A stretch of 64,000 nucleotides of DNA from Thalassotalea insulae (GCF_030161395.1 NZ_BSST01000001.1:186001-250000); one strand, 5' to 3'. Shown: positions 41,429-51,591, counted from the stretch's first letter. Program-made: numbers and translations. Notes: generated by a model not told the origin, from the sequence alone.

Positions 41429-42625
41429 ATGAAAAACAATATATTAGTAATCAACTGTGGCAGCTCCTCACTGAAGTGCTCTTTAATCAATCCCGTTAAT
41501 GGCGATATTATATTTTTCGCACTGGCTGAAAAATTATTTACTCAAGATGCCCTGATAAGCTTTAAACAAGGTGAAATTAAACAAACAACACCGTTAATCT
41601 CCCCTTATGATCATCAGGCAGCGATTCAGTCATTAGTCGCATTTTTAACACAACAATCACTGCATAGCAGCATCTGTGCGATTGGTCATAGAGTAGTACA
41701 TGGCGGTGAGAAATATAGTCAACCCACCTTGATCTCCGAACAAGTCAAAACCAGTATTAATGAACTGGCCAAACTGGCTCCTTTGCATAACCCAGCGAAT
41801 TTACAAGGCATTAATGCTGCCGAAACGATATTTAGCAACTTACCACAAGTGGCTATTTTTGATACCGCGTTCCATCAAAGCATGCCAGAAAAAGCATTTT
41901 TATATGCTTTACCCTATTCGCTCTACAAAGAGCACGGAATTAGAAAGTACGGCTTTCATGGCACCAGCCACTACTTTGTCTGTAAAAATGCAGCAAAAAT
42001 CCTAGATAAACCATTAGAGCAATGCAATTTCATCAGCGCTCATTTAGGTAACGGCTGTAGTATTAGCGCAGTAAAAAACGGCAAAAGTGTCGATACCAGC
42101 CTAGGGTTAACTCCGCTTGAAGGCTTAATGATGGGCACGCGCAGTGGCAGCATCGACCCCGGCATTATCTTTCACTTAGTCGAGCAACTTGGTTACAGCC
42201 TTGAGCAGGTCAATATTTTACTCAACAAAGAAAGCGGCTTATTAGGGGTGTCGCAATTAACCAACGACTGCCGCGAACTCGAACAGGCCAGTGCTGACGG
42301 CAATGATTTAGCACAACTAGCACTGCAAATATTCTGCTATCGCATTGCAAAAATGATTGCCTCATTTGTCCCCTGCTTTATGCAACTGGACGGGTTGATT
42401 TTCACTGGTGGTATTGGTGAAAACTCACAGTTTGTTCGCTCTCAGGTGTTAGCGCAATTGTCCCTACTTAACTTTACTGAAGATCAGTCGGCCAATCAGC
42501 ATTGTCGATTCGGCCAGTCCGGTAACATCAGCACAGAAAACTCTCGCCCATGCTGGGTGATCCCCACTAATGAAGAATGGGTGATCGCCGAGCAAAGTTA
42601 TCAATTATTAAACGGAGCGAAGTAA
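41429..42625 (+). CDS. ackA: Acetate kinase
   Basis: It interconverts acetate plus ATP and acetyl phosphate. The protein of 398 residues (E. coli: 400) has INCGSSSLKCSL, GHRVVHGGEK, DTAFHQSMPE, YGFHGTSHYFV, HLGNGCSISAV, MMGTRSGSIDPG and FTGGIGENS. I start at ATG 41429 because of family length. pta follows after a single base. Confidence 0.95.
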   Translation: MKNNILVINCGSSSLKCSLINPVNGDIIFFALAEKLFTQDALISFKQGEIKQTTPLISPYDHQAAIQSLVAFLTQQSLHSSICAIGHRVVHGGEKYSQPTLISEQVKTSINELAKLAPLHNPANLQGINAAETIFSNLPQVAIFDTAFHQSMPEKAFLYALPYSLYKEHGIRKYGFHGTSHYFVCKNAAKILDKPLEQCNFISAHLGNGCSISAVKNGKSVDTSLGLTPLEGLMMGTRSGSIDPGIIFHLVEQLGYSLEQVNILLNKESGLLGVSQLTNDCRELEQASADGNDLAQLALQIFCYRIAKMIASFVPCFMQLDGLIFTGGIGENSQFVRSQVLAQLSLLNFTEDQSANQHCRFGQSGNISTENSRPCWVIPTNEEWVIAEQSYQLLNGAK

Positions 42626-42626
42626 G

Positions 42627-44744
42627 ATGTCTCGTAAAATTATGCTCATTCCCGTTGGTTTTGGTGTCGGGCTGACCAGTGTCGCCCTCGGCTTAGTTCA
42701 TGCCTGCCAGCAACAAGGTATTAAAGTTGGTCATTTTAAGCCAATTAGCCAACAGTCACGTAATAAACGAACAAATAAAAATCAGACCATTGCCTTATCC
42801 ACACATACGCTTTCATTGTCATTAAGCGATGTTGAAGAGAAAATGGGCGACGGCCTACAAGATGTAGTACTAGAACAAATTGTCGAGAACTGTGAAAAAT
42901 ACAGTAAAGATGTTGATGTGACTATTATTGAAGGGCTCATTCCAACAACTCGGCAACCCTATGCAACCCGTATTAATCGTGATGTGGCTCAGGCATTATC
43001 CGCGGAAATCGTGCTAGTTGCTTCCCCAGACAGTGACAGTATCGAAGAATTTGAAGACAGGTTAGAAGTCAGTGCCGGCAGCTTTGGCGGCATAAAAAAC
43101 AAGAAACTGATCGGTTGTATTATTAATAAAATTAATGCCCCTGATAAAGAAGAATTTGGCCTCTTACCCCGTGAAAACGAATACGGTGAAAATAAAGCGC
43201 TGCAACCGTGGCATGAGCTGGCAATTTTTAACCATCGAAACTTTGAATTGTTAGGCACTATCGCCTGGGAAATCGATCTAATCGCACCTCGGGTTGTTGA
43301 TATCAGTAATTATCTTGACGCAGACATATTAAATACCGGTGATATCGAACATCGTCGTATCCGCAGCATCAGCTTTTGTGCCCGCAGCGCCGAAAATTTA
43401 ATGAGTCATTTACAACCGGGCAGGTTAATTGTCACTCCAGGAGATCGCACTGACATCATTATCGCTACTTGCCTATCCGCACTAAACGGCACTAAATTAG
43501 CGGCCTTATTATTAACTAACGGTTATCAGCCTAATGAACAGGTTATGCGCTTATGTAAACAGGCACTACAAGCAGGCTTACCTGTGCTTTCTGTGCCCTG
43601 GGACACCTGGCAAACGTCTCGTCATTTACTTAATTTTAATCCAGAAATTCCCGCAGACGATCAGCAGCGCCACGAAAAAGTTAAACAATTTATTGCTGAC
43701 AATATTTCCCCAAGCTGGTTAAGTCATTTAAAAGACAATGTCAGCGAACTGGAGAAATTTTCGCCGCCCGCATTTCGTCATAAATTAACGGAACTTGCCC
43801 GCTTCGCGAATAAACTAATCGTATTGCCGGAGGGCACGGATATTAGAACGATTAAGGCAGCGGCGATCTGTGTGGAACGCAAAATTGCCCGTTGCCAGCT
43901 ATTAGGTGATAAAGAAACCATTTTAACTATTGCCGAGCAGCAAGGGATAGACTTACCAGCCGAATTACTGATAACAGCTCCCAACACCATTCGACATAAT
44001 TATATTGCGCCATTTGTTGAGTTAAGAAAGCACAAAGGCATGACCGAAGTTGTCGCTCAGCAGCAACTCACTGATAATACTGTACTTGCTACTATGATGT
44101 TACAACAGGGTCAAGTTGATGGCCTGGTTTCAGGTGCAGTAAATACAACCGCCAATACCATTCGCCCCGCGCTACAACTAATCAAAACCTCCCCCGACAG
44201 TAACTTGGTTTCTTCCGTGTTTTTCATGCTATTACCGGATCAAGTACTGGTTTACGGCGATTGCGCGATAAACCCTGAACCAAATGCCGAACAATTAGCA
44301 GATATTGCCATTCAGTCTGCGGATTCTGCCAAAAACTTTGGTATCGAACCTAAAGTAGCAATGATCAGTTACAGTACCGGACGCTCAGGTAAAGGTGCAG
44401 ATGTGGAGAAAGTGACGAAAGCAACGGAGTTAGTCAAAGCCCGACGACCGGATATCATCATTGATGGGCCGCTGCAATATGATGCAGCGATTATGGAAAA
44501 TGTCGCGAAGAAAAAAGCGCCTGATAGCCCAGTGGCAGGTCAAGCCACCGTTTTTGTTTTTCCTGATTTAAATACCGGCAATACCACCTACAAGGCGGTA
44601 CAACGTTCTGCAGATGTTGTCAGCATAGGTCCGATGCTACAAGGGATGAATAAACCGGTGAACGATTTATCTCGTGGCGCGCTGGTAGATGATATCGTCT
44701 ACACCATAGCGTTGACGGCGATCCAGGCTAAGCAAAATCAATAA
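42627..44744 (+). CDS. pta: Phosphate acetyltransferase (long form)
   Basis: It interconverts acetyl-CoA and acetyl phosphate. The 705-residue protein has three parts as in E. coli Pta (714): an N-terminal P-loop-like domain (MLIPVGFGVGLTSVALG), a DRTGG domain (about 220-330, GDRTDIIIA) and the C-terminal catalytic domain (from about 390: VLPEGTDIRTIKAA, VDGLVSGAVNTTANTIRPAL, MISYSTGRSGKG, GPLQYDAA, FPDLNTGNTTYKAVQRSA). Confidence 0.95.
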   Translation: MSRKIMLIPVGFGVGLTSVALGLVHACQQQGIKVGHFKPISQQSRNKRTNKNQTIALSTHTLSLSLSDVEEKMGDGLQDVVLEQIVENCEKYSKDVDVTIIEGLIPTTRQPYATRINRDVAQALSAEIVLVASPDSDSIEEFEDRLEVSAGSFGGIKNKKLIGCIINKINAPDKEEFGLLPRENEYGENKALQPWHELAIFNHRNFELLGTIAWEIDLIAPRVVDISNYLDADILNTGDIEHRRIRSISFCARSAENLMSHLQPGRLIVTPGDRTDIIIATCLSALNGTKLAALLLTNGYQPNEQVMRLCKQALQAGLPVLSVPWDTWQTSRHLLNFNPEIPADDQQRHEKVKQFIADNISPSWLSHLKDNVSELEKFSPPAFRHKLTELARFANKLIVLPEGTDIRTIKAAAICVERKIARCQLLGDKETILTIAEQQGIDLPAELLITAPNTIRHNYIAPFVELRKHKGMTEVVAQQQLTDNTVLATMMLQQGQVDGLVSGAVNTTANTIRPALQLIKTSPDSNLVSSVFFMLLPDQVLVYGDCAINPEPNAEQLADIAIQSADSAKNFGIEPKVAMISYSTGRSGKGADVEKVTKATELVKARRPDIIIDGPLQYDAAIMENVAKKKAPDSPVAGQATVFVFPDLNTGNTTYKAVQRSADVVSIGPMLQGMNKPVNDLSRGALVDDIVYTIALTAIQAKQNQ

Positions 44745-44782
44745 TTTCCTCAAATAAACTGAAGAAATTTCCCGGCTACAAA

Positions 44783-44823
44783 CAAGATAACACAGATATT
44801 TACTCATTATCTGCGTTATCTTG
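44783..44823. terminator. Hairpin downstream of pta
   Basis: CAAGATAAC...CAGATA pairs with TATCTG...GTTATCTTG (15 pairs with one mismatch). It lies 39 bases after pta. No T-run follows, so termination is probable but not certain. Confidence 0.5.
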
Positions 44824-44948
44824 CATCAAGTTGACATTTTCGTTTAATTCACATCTTAAATCGTACAATTATTAGCTAGCTAAAAAACGCACTAGTGATT
44901 TTATTCTTATATTTCATCATGATAACTAACTAAGCATAGGTTGCTCAC

Positions 44949-44979
44949 AATGATATCCACAGCTTTTGTGGATATCATT
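44949..44979. other. Perfect 13-base hairpin in a gene-free stretch
   Basis: AATGATATCCACA and TGTGGATATCATT form a perfect stem around a five-base loop, in the middle of the 460-base gap 44745-45204. The gap is AT-rich, holds no convincing frame, and besides the pta hairpin shows nothing else I can name. An operator or small RNA end is possible. Confidence 0.5.
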
Positions 44980-45204
44980 TATAAAACATAAAAACGATTA
45001 ACAACTAATGTTTTCACCAAATAAACCTAACAAACACCTGTAAAGCTTAAGTTTGACAGCTAAAACCAGATAAACACATGGTTTTCACGAAATCACAGAA
45101 CAGTTATTTCACAGCGCAGCAAAGAAACTATTCCACATCACCTAGCATTCACTAACCTTGGACGGTATAGTTAAACAAAGCCAACAAATAAACATTATCA
45201 CGCT

Positions 45205-45585
45205 ATGTCGACATTGACGTTAAGACTATTAAATGAAAATTTTGCCATCCATAGTGTGGCAGCTGATAAGGAAATTCCAAAGCAAGTATTTGAAGCGCCA
45301 ATATTTTTTATTGCCAAGACCTTTGAAGAGACATCGCTTGTGCTTCCTAGTAATATCGACATCGACAGTGAAGATGTTGAGCCTGACTGGCAAGCACTGG
45401 AAGTGGTTGGTCCGCTCGATTTTTCACTAACAGGTATTCTATCGAGTATTTCAACAGTACTAGCGAATGAAAAAATCAGTATTTTTGCGATTTCTACCTT
45501 TGATACCGATTATATCTTGGTAAAATCAAACAAGATAAATCATGCAGTCACTGCACTGCGCAATAACAACTACCAAGTAATATAA
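45205..45585 (+). CDS. ACT-domain protein
   Basis: The 126-residue protein has the CASTOR-like ACT fold: LTLRLLNENFAIHSV, a middle with PDWQALEVVGPLDFSLTG, and ILSSISTVLANEKISIFAIS then DTDYILVKSNK. Such proteins bind amino acids or nucleotides for regulation. It is 2 bases before the ArsC-like gene and so begins the dapE cluster. Confidence 0.8.
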   Translation: MSTLTLRLLNENFAIHSVAADKEIPKQVFEAPIFFIAKTFEETSLVLPSNIDIDSEDVEPDWQALEVVGPLDFSLTGILSSISTVLANEKISIFAISTFDTDYILVKSNKINHAVTALRNNNYQVI

Positions 45586-45587
45586 CC

Positions 45588-45929
45588 ATGACCATACTTT
45601 ACGGAATTAAGAACTGCGATACCGTCAAAAAAGCCAGAAAATGGCTAGACACTAATAATGTCACTTACCACTTTCATGACCTGAGAGGAGATGGCTTAGA
45701 TAACGAGCTGTTAACAAGCTTTGTCGAAAAAAGTGACTGGCAAATAATGCTTAACAAGCGCAGTACTACTTATAAAAATCTACCCGATGAAATCAAAAAC
45801 AACCTTACTGAACAGGTATTATTTGACACGGTTTTAACTCACCCCACCTTGCTCAAGCGGCCATTATTGATGACAGATAATGCGTTACATATCGGCTTTA
45901 AAGCCGAGCAATATCAAGAGTTATTTTAA
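45588..45929 (+). CDS. ArsC/Spx-like protein (YffB type)
   Basis: The 113-residue protein has a thioredoxin-like fold with a single N-terminal Cys (YGIKNCDTVKKARKWLD), HDLRGDGL, LLNKRSTTYK-like segment (MLNKRSTTYKNLPDE) and KRPLLM. YffB relatives lack arsenate reductase activity as far as known. The order yffB-dapE is conserved with E. coli. Confidence 0.87.
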   Translation: MTILYGIKNCDTVKKARKWLDTNNVTYHFHDLRGDGLDNELLTSFVEKSDWQIMLNKRSTTYKNLPDEIKNNLTEQVLFDTVLTHPTLLKRPLLMTDNALHIGFKAEQYQELF

Positions 45930-45931
45930 TA

Positions 45932-47071
45932 ATGGAAAAACCTCTCGCGCCGGTCATTGAACTAACCAAGTCATTGATATCAAGAATGTCTGTCACCCCT
46001 GAAGATGCGGGCTGTCAAACGCTGCTCTGTGAATTGTTAAGCCCTTATGGCTTTAATTGTGAAACCATGGTGTTTGAAGATACCACGAACCTTTGGGCAC
46101 GCCGCGGCACTTCAGGCCCGGTATTTTGTTTTGCCGGCCATACCGATGTGGTACCTGCCGGCAATCTGGAATTATGGCACTCCCCACCTTTTGCACCGAC
46201 AATTATAGACGGTATGCTCTATGGCCGTGGTGCCGCAGATATGAAAGGTAGTCTTGCGGCTATGGTGATAGCTACAGAGCAATTTGTTAAAGACTTTCCT
46301 GATCATCATGGCTCAATTGCATTTCTTATCACTAGTGATGAAGAAGGTCCGTTTATTAATGGCACTACTCGAGTTATTGATACGCTGGAAGCACGTAATG
46401 AAAAAATCGATTACTGTATTGTCGGCGAACCATCAAGCTCACATCAAATTGGTGATATCGTTAAAAATGGTCGCCGTGGTTCTATTTCTGGCGAATTAGC
46501 CATTCACGGCAAACAAGGTCACGTTGCGTATCCTGAGCATGTCAAAAATCCGATCCATCTGGCAATGCCAGCGTTAGCTGAGCTTAGTCAAATGCATTGG
46601 GATCATGGCAATGATTATTTTCCAGAAACCAGCTTTCAATTATCAAATATTCAATCCGGCACCGGTGCTACCAATGTGGTGCCAGGTCATTTAAATGCCT
46701 GGTTTAATCTACGCTACAGTACTGAACTGACCGATCAACAGATTGTTGATAAAATCAATGCCGTACTCACTGAACATCAACTGGATTATGATATCAAGTG
46801 GACGTTTAACGGCCAGCCATTTATTACCGAACCCGGCACCTTAGTCAATGCGGTTGCGGATGCGATTACTTCCGTAACCGGACGAGAAACACAGCTTTCA
46901 ACTTCAGGTGGCACTTCAGATGGCCGCTTTATTGCACCAACTGGCGCTCAAGTTGTAGAACTAGGCCCATGTAACGCTACTATCCATCAGGTGAACGAAT
47001 CTGTGTCATGCGATGATTTAGAAAGCTTAGTGGATATCTATTATCAAACCTTAGTGAAGGTCTTAACCTAG
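45932..47071 (+). CDS. dapE: Succinyl-diaminopimelate desuccinylase
   Basis: It removes succinate from N-succinyl-LL-diaminopimelate in lysine and cell-wall synthesis. The 379-residue M20 metallohydrolase has FAGHTDVVPAG, YGRGAADMKG, ITSDEEGP, VGEPSS, GRRGSISGEL, STSGGTSDGRF and the late His in NATIHQVNE. Two bases separate it from the gene before. Confidence 0.96.
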   Translation: MEKPLAPVIELTKSLISRMSVTPEDAGCQTLLCELLSPYGFNCETMVFEDTTNLWARRGTSGPVFCFAGHTDVVPAGNLELWHSPPFAPTIIDGMLYGRGAADMKGSLAAMVIATEQFVKDFPDHHGSIAFLITSDEEGPFINGTTRVIDTLEARNEKIDYCIVGEPSSSHQIGDIVKNGRRGSISGELAIHGKQGHVAYPEHVKNPIHLAMPALAELSQMHWDHGNDYFPETSFQLSNIQSGTGATNVVPGHLNAWFNLRYSTELTDQQIVDKINAVLTEHQLDYDIKWTFNGQPFITEPGTLVNAVADAITSVTGRETQLSTSGGTSDGRFIAPTGAQVVELGPCNATIHQVNESVSCDDLESLVDIYYQTLVKVLT

Positions 47072-47074
47072 TTT

Positions 47075-47755
47075 ATGAGCAACAGCATACTCTATGGTCA
47101 AAGTGAGCAGCACCTTAGCTGGCTAAGCGATAAGCTCGCTATTCATCAGGCGGTAGTCACTCCCTGGCAGCAACTGTGCCAGCAGGCGAAACGGGATGGA
47201 ATTGAGCTGGAAATTGCCAGCGGATTTCGTTCATTTGAGCGACAATTAAGCATTTGGAATGGTAAATTTAACGGCGAACTGACGGTAAAAGATATTAACA
47301 ACCAAGTTGTTAATATCGAACAATTACCGGACAGTGAACGTATAAACGAGATTTTAACCTTTTCTGCGCTGCCAGGTACCAGTCGCCATCATTGGGGTAC
47401 AGATATTGATATATATTCACCATCATTATTAACCAACGGAAAAACACTGCAACTAGAGCCTTGGGAATACCAAGCAGGTGGACCATTTGCTACATTAAGT
47501 GATTGGTTACAACAACATGCTGCCGATTATGGCTTTTATTTTCCCTATGATAAATACCGCGGTGGTGTGGCACCGGAACCCTGGCATTTGTCCTATTTTC
47601 CACTGGCGCAACAATTTCAGCAGCAATTTAATAGTAAAGATTTAACTCACTACCTGCAAAGCAATGATATAATGGGCAAAGACGTTATTATCAAACAGCT
47701 TGATACGATTTTAACTCAATATGTATTTAACATAGGACAGATCCCTAATGAGTGA
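47075..47755 (+). CDS. M15 family D-alanyl-D-alanine carboxypeptidase (VanY-like)
   Basis: The 226-residue protein has the zinc-peptidase motifs of VanY/LAS enzymes: ASGFRSFERQ, GTSRHHWGTDIDIY with His and Asp ligands, and EPWHLSY with catalytic Glu and His. I see no clear signal peptide, so its location is uncertain. It trims D-Ala from peptidoglycan peptides in related proteins. It overlaps the next gene by eight bases. Confidence 0.88.
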   Translation: MSNSILYGQSEQHLSWLSDKLAIHQAVVTPWQQLCQQAKRDGIELEIASGFRSFERQLSIWNGKFNGELTVKDINNQVVNIEQLPDSERINEILTFSALPGTSRHHWGTDIDIYSPSLLTNGKTLQLEPWEYQAGGPFATLSDWLQQHAADYGFYFPYDKYRGGVAPEPWHLSYFPLAQQFQQQFNSKDLTHYLQSNDIMGKDVIIKQLDTILTQYVFNIGQIPNE

Positions 47756-47930
47756 ATGGATAGCCCCGCTCCTTATCATCATAGCCTTGGTACTGATCAT
47801 CGGCAATTTTAGTACCTTTCAAAAAAGTGCGAAAACACCATTACGTAAGAAAAGTCTCAATGATTTAGAAGAAACCTTGCCTCGCACAAATAAGCCCTCC
47901 ATTAAAGCAGAAACTTTCGACAAGAAATGA
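47748..47930 (+). CDS. DUF2897-like small membrane protein
   Basis: The 60-residue protein has an N-terminal membrane helix (WIAPLLIIIALVLIIGNF) and a charged tail. Length and layout fit DUF2897. It overlaps genes on both sides, so it is translated as part of the cluster. Function is unknown. Confidence 0.75.
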   Translation: MSEWIAPLLIIIALVLIIGNFSTFQKSAKTPLRKKSLNDLEETLPRTNKPSIKAETFDKK

Positions 47931-48454
47931 CCAATAGAAAAATAACAGTTGTTGATTATCAAGCGGACTGGGTCAATAAATTCACTGACGAGAAAGCCTT
48001 ACTGATACAAGCAATCGGAAATATTGCGCTCAATATTGAACATATTGGCAGCACTTCAGTACCCGGCCTAGCAGCTAAACCCATTATCGATATCTTAGTT
48101 GAAGTAACCGATCTAAATAGGTTGGATACTAAATCTAACGAGATGGTTGCCTTAGGCTATAATATCAAGGGCGAAAACGGTATTTCAGGACGTCGATACT
48201 TCCAAAAAGGTGACAACCAGCGCAGCCACCATCTCCATGCCTTTAACCAAAATGATCCGCATCTGATGCGTCACAGGGCATTTCGAGATTATTTACTGGC
48301 TCATTCAAATGTCGCGCAGCAATACGCTAAGATTAAAACGCAAGCAGCACACCAATGTCAGCATGACACAAACATGTATATGGCGTTAAAAAACGACTTT
48401 ATTCAACACCACGAAACCAAAGCCATTAACTGGTATCAGCTAATGGCTAGATAA
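47927..48454 (+). CDS. GrpB/UPF0157 family protein (nucleotidyltransferase fold)
   Basis: The 175-residue protein has VDYQADWVNKF, IEHIGSTSVPGLAAKPIIDI and RSHHLHAF, the GrpB signature (GST then D-x-D-like site). Members have a nucleotidyltransferase fold; the substrate is not known. It overlaps the preceding gene by four bases (ATGA). Confidence 0.9.
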   Translation: MTNRKITVVDYQADWVNKFTDEKALLIQAIGNIALNIEHIGSTSVPGLAAKPIIDILVEVTDLNRLDTKSNEMVALGYNIKGENGISGRRYFQKGDNQRSHHLHAFNQNDPHLMRHRAFRDYLLAHSNVAQQYAKIKTQAAHQCQHDTNMYMALKNDFIQHHETKAINWYQLMAR

Positions 48455-48462
48455 TATATCGA

Positions 48463-49272
48463 TTAAATACTTTTTGGTTTACGACAATTAGGTCGATTAT
48501 CGGTTGTTAACAATTGCTGAGACTTAGCTAAATGCTGAGTTAAATCATTTATCCGCGTTTGATTTGACGGATGCGTCGATAAAAACTCCGGTGGCGCCCC
48601 TTTCGACTGTTTCGCCATATTACGCCATAAATCTATCGCCGCAGCTGGCTTAAAGCCAGATTTTGCCATTAAATTCTGACCAACAATATCAGCTTCGCTT
48701 TCATGCATCCGGCTATAAGGCATTAAAAAGCCATACTGGGCAATTGCCAAACCAGCCATCATCCAGGCTTCCTTATTTTCCACTCCTTGCTGAGTTAATA
48801 CTGCGCTGCCCGCCGCCGCGCCAATTTGAGTGATTTGATTCGATGATAATCGCTCATTAGAGTGGCGTTCAATCACATGAGCCACTTCATGTCCGATAAT
48901 AGCCGCCAACTGATCTTGGTTTTCCGTGACTTTTAAAATCCCGGTATAAACACCAATTTTTCCCCCAGGTAGAGCAAACGCATTAACCTGTTCTGAATCA
49001 AAAACTACCACTTCCCAATCACCTGAGTGAGTAGATTTAGGGACATTTTTTGTCACCGCTGAGGCAACACACTGCACAAACTGATTGGTTGCTTTATCCG
49101 TGCTAATTTTCTCTTTCTGTTTTAACTGTTCAAATGAAGAAATTCCCATTTGATTTAATTCACTATTAGAAAACAGGGTAATTTGATTGCGACCGGTTGA
49201 TGATTTGGCACAGCCACTTAGCGCGATTACGGCACTGATAATTGCCGACGATAATAAGATTTTGCTGTTCAC
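48463..49272 (-). CDS. M48 family metallopeptidase, lipoprotein
   Basis: The 269-residue protein has a lipoprotein signal (ALSGCAKSS, lipidated Cys at about 21), the zinc site GHEVAHVIERHS and a downstream HESEADIVG Glu. It resembles LoiP/YcaL periplasmic proteases that act in outer membrane quality control. GAPPEFLSTHPSNQTRI is typical of the family. Confidence 0.9.
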   Translation of the reverse strand: MNSKILLSSAIISAVIALSGCAKSSTGRNQITLFSNSELNQMGISSFEQLKQKEKISTDKATNQFVQCVASAVTKNVPKSTHSGDWEVVVFDSEQVNAFALPGGKIGVYTGILKVTENQDQLAAIIGHEVAHVIERHSNERLSSNQITQIGAAAGSAVLTQQGVENKEAWMMAGLAIAQYGFLMPYSRMHESEADIVGQNLMAKSGFKPAAAIDLWRNMAKQSKGAPPEFLSTHPSNQTRINDLTQHLAKSQQLLTTDNRPNCRKPKSI

Positions 49273-49356
49273 TGGAGATCCTTAATCACTGAGATAGTAT
49301 ACTGGTTAAAATGATGACTTAACTGAGGTAATTATTCAATCCACAACCGCTAATTA

Positions 49357-50832
49357 TTAACTCACTTTCCGAATATTAAATGAAAATTCACAGCCCTGCC
49401 CGAGCTGACTTTTCACCTTAATATCGGTTTTTAGTAATTCCAGTAATTTTTTCGTTATCGCTAAGCCTAAACCGGTATGCTTTTCTTTACCTTGAGTAGC
49501 ATTACTCGCCCGATAGCGGGTATCGAAAATATAAGACAATTCATCCTCACTGATGCCGGTACCATTATCAATCACCGCCAGCTGACACTGACCATGATCA
49601 CTATCGGTAATCTTTAACATCACTTTCCCTCCATCTGGGGTATGACGCAGAGCATTTTCCAATAAATTACTCAGTACCCGTTCAAGCTTGGCAATATCAC
49701 TGTGCACCATGATATCTGAACTAGGCGGTACCACAGCGAGTTCAATATTTTTCTTTTGTGATTGCAGGGTAAACTTAGCAATCACATCATACAGCAGTTC
49801 CGCTAAATTAAAGGTTTCCAAATTGATAGAAACTTGGCCACCTTCAAGATGTGCCAGTTCAAATATTTGATCGATTAAACGTTTTAATTGCTGGGCATTT
49901 CTTAAGGTTATCTTGATATATTTTTGCTGCTCTGGTGTTAAATGCTCTGCTGCTAACGAGATAGTCTCAATATATCCTTGCAGCGAAGCGAGTGGCGTGC
50001 GTAAATCGTGGGAAATATCTGCCAGCAGTTCTTTACGTTGCCTATCATTATCATGTAGCAGACAAATTTGTTGACTAATTTGCTCTGCCATTTGTTCCAC
50101 CACACAACCAAGCTGATGCACTTCATTATCACTGTCAGTTTTCCAGTGGGTTAACTTAACCAAAGAGCGATCAAAGCCCACCGCTTTTAACGCTTTAATA
50201 TCTTGACTGAGTTGCCTTAACGGTTTGGTAAAATAGGCAAACAAACCAAGCATCACAATAAATAAAAACACTAAAGCGCCGATCAACATCATCATAGACA
50301 TTTGCAATTGACGATTAGACTGCTGTCGGGTAAACACCGTCTCATAACGCTCACCTGCAACAATCACATAGAGATAACCTTGTAACTTAGTACCGTTAAA
50401 TACCGGGGCTGCCGAAAATATTTTTTTCCGGGTCTGATGCTGAGGATCATCGCCATAAATGGGTAACGGTGCCTGATTTTGCGTCAGTAACTTAATCGGT
50501 ATGACCGAAATTTTATGACGCTTAATTAATGATGGCGCAATCGAATGGGTAATAATATTACCTTTCGGGTCAAGGAAGTAAAATTCAAATGCCGGCCCTA
50601 ATACCATCAGGGTATGAAATAAGTCTTTTAACGCCTGATGATCAGAAACCCCTTGCTGCAATATCGGGTTATCACGAGCTATATTTGCAGCTAACGATAA
50701 ATGTAAATTTTGCTCTGATTCATACCTCGCTTGTTTTTCAAGATGCTGGGCCCAAATAAAAAAGACACTACTAATGGCAATAAATATCACTAACAACGAT
50801 AAAGATAATCGATGATAAAGTGACAGCCTCAC
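49357..50832 (-). CDS. Sensor histidine kinase
   Basis: The 491-residue kinase has two membrane helices (about 8-28 and 178-200) around a periplasmic sensor of about 150 residues, a HAMP linker, the phosphoacceptor His in LADISHDLRTPLASLQGYIE and the ATPase motifs LSNLLENALRHTPDGG, VIDNGTGIS and HTGLGLAITKKLLE. It overlaps the regulator gene by four bases. The signal is unknown. Confidence 0.93.
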   Translation of the reverse strand: MRLSLYHRLSLSLLVIFIAISSVFFIWAQHLEKQARYESEQNLHLSLAANIARDNPILQQGVSDHQALKDLFHTLMVLGPAFEFYFLDPKGNIITHSIAPSLIKRHKISVIPIKLLTQNQAPLPIYGDDPQHQTRKKIFSAAPVFNGTKLQGYLYVIVAGERYETVFTRQQSNRQLQMSMMMLIGALVFLFIVMLGLFAYFTKPLRQLSQDIKALKAVGFDRSLVKLTHWKTDSDNEVHQLGCVVEQMAEQISQQICLLHDNDRQRKELLADISHDLRTPLASLQGYIETISLAAEHLTPEQQKYIKITLRNAQQLKRLIDQIFELAHLEGGQVSINLETFNLAELLYDVIAKFTLQSQKKNIELAVVPPSSDIMVHSDIAKLERVLSNLLENALRHTPDGGKVMLKITDSDHGQCQLAVIDNGTGISEDELSYIFDTRYRASNATQGKEKHTGLGLAITKKLLELLKTDIKVKSQLGQGCEFSFNIRKVS

Positions 50833-51554
50833 GCCGCAACTCCCTGTTTAGAAAATTTATAACCAACCCCCCAAACCGTTTGGACGATTTCAGGCTGAGC
50901 GACATTTTTCTCTAACTTATTACGTAAACGATTAATATGAGAGTTGACTGTGTGCTCATAGCCACTGTGATGATAACCCCAGACCGAACTGAGTAATTGC
51001 TCACGAGAAAAAACCTGCTCAGGATGAGAAGCAAGATAAAATAACAAGTCAAACTCAGTAGAAGTGAGATCTAACTCTCTGCCTGCCAGCATAGTTTGGT
51101 GGGTAAGCTGATTAATTTGAAGTTCCCCCAGCGTTAAATACTGCTCAGGCATTTTTTGCTGCTGCACGTTAACTTGTTGCTGCGCTACCAAATGAATACG
51201 TCTAAGCTGTGAACGCACCCTAGCCTGTAACTCTCGTATACTAAAAGGTTTAGTCATGTAATCATCTGCGCCGAGTTCCAATCCCAGTACTCGGTCTAGT
51301 TCACTGTTACGCGACGTTAGCATCATGATCACTTGCTCCGGTTTTTGTTGCCGTATTTTTCTGCAGACATCCAGCCCGGAAATACCCGGCAGCATAATAT
51401 CTAAAATCAGTAATTGATAATCGTTTTCCATCAATTGATGCAATGCCTGTTCACCGTCAGTACACACATCAACAACTAAGGATAACTCCTCAAGATTTAC
51501 CCGTAACAATTGAGCGATATCTTGATCATCTTCAACAACCAATACCTTATCCAT
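50829..51554 (-). CDS. OmpR-family response regulator
   Basis: The protein of 241 residues has a receiver domain with acidic pocket VVEDD, phosphoacceptor LLILDIMLPG and MTKPF, and a winged-helix DNA-binding domain (DLTSTEFDLLFYLASHPEQV, VWGVGYKF). I start at ATG 51554 because GGGGAA precedes it. It lies just downstream of the spondin genes on the same strand, separated by a terminator. Confidence 0.93.
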   Translation of the reverse strand: MDKVLVVEDDQDIAQLLRVNLEELSLVVDVCTDGEQALHQLMENDYQLLILDIMLPGISGLDVCRKIRQQKPEQVIMMLTSRNSELDRVLGLELGADDYMTKPFSIRELQARVRSQLRRIHLVAQQQVNVQQQKMPEQYLTLGELQINQLTHQTMLAGRELDLTSTEFDLLFYLASHPEQVFSREQLLSSVWGYHHSGYEHTVNSHINRLRNKLEKNVAQPEIVQTVWGVGYKFSKQGVAA

Positions 51555-51591
51555 TTTGTTCCCCACCATTAACAGACAATAAAATCAGGAA

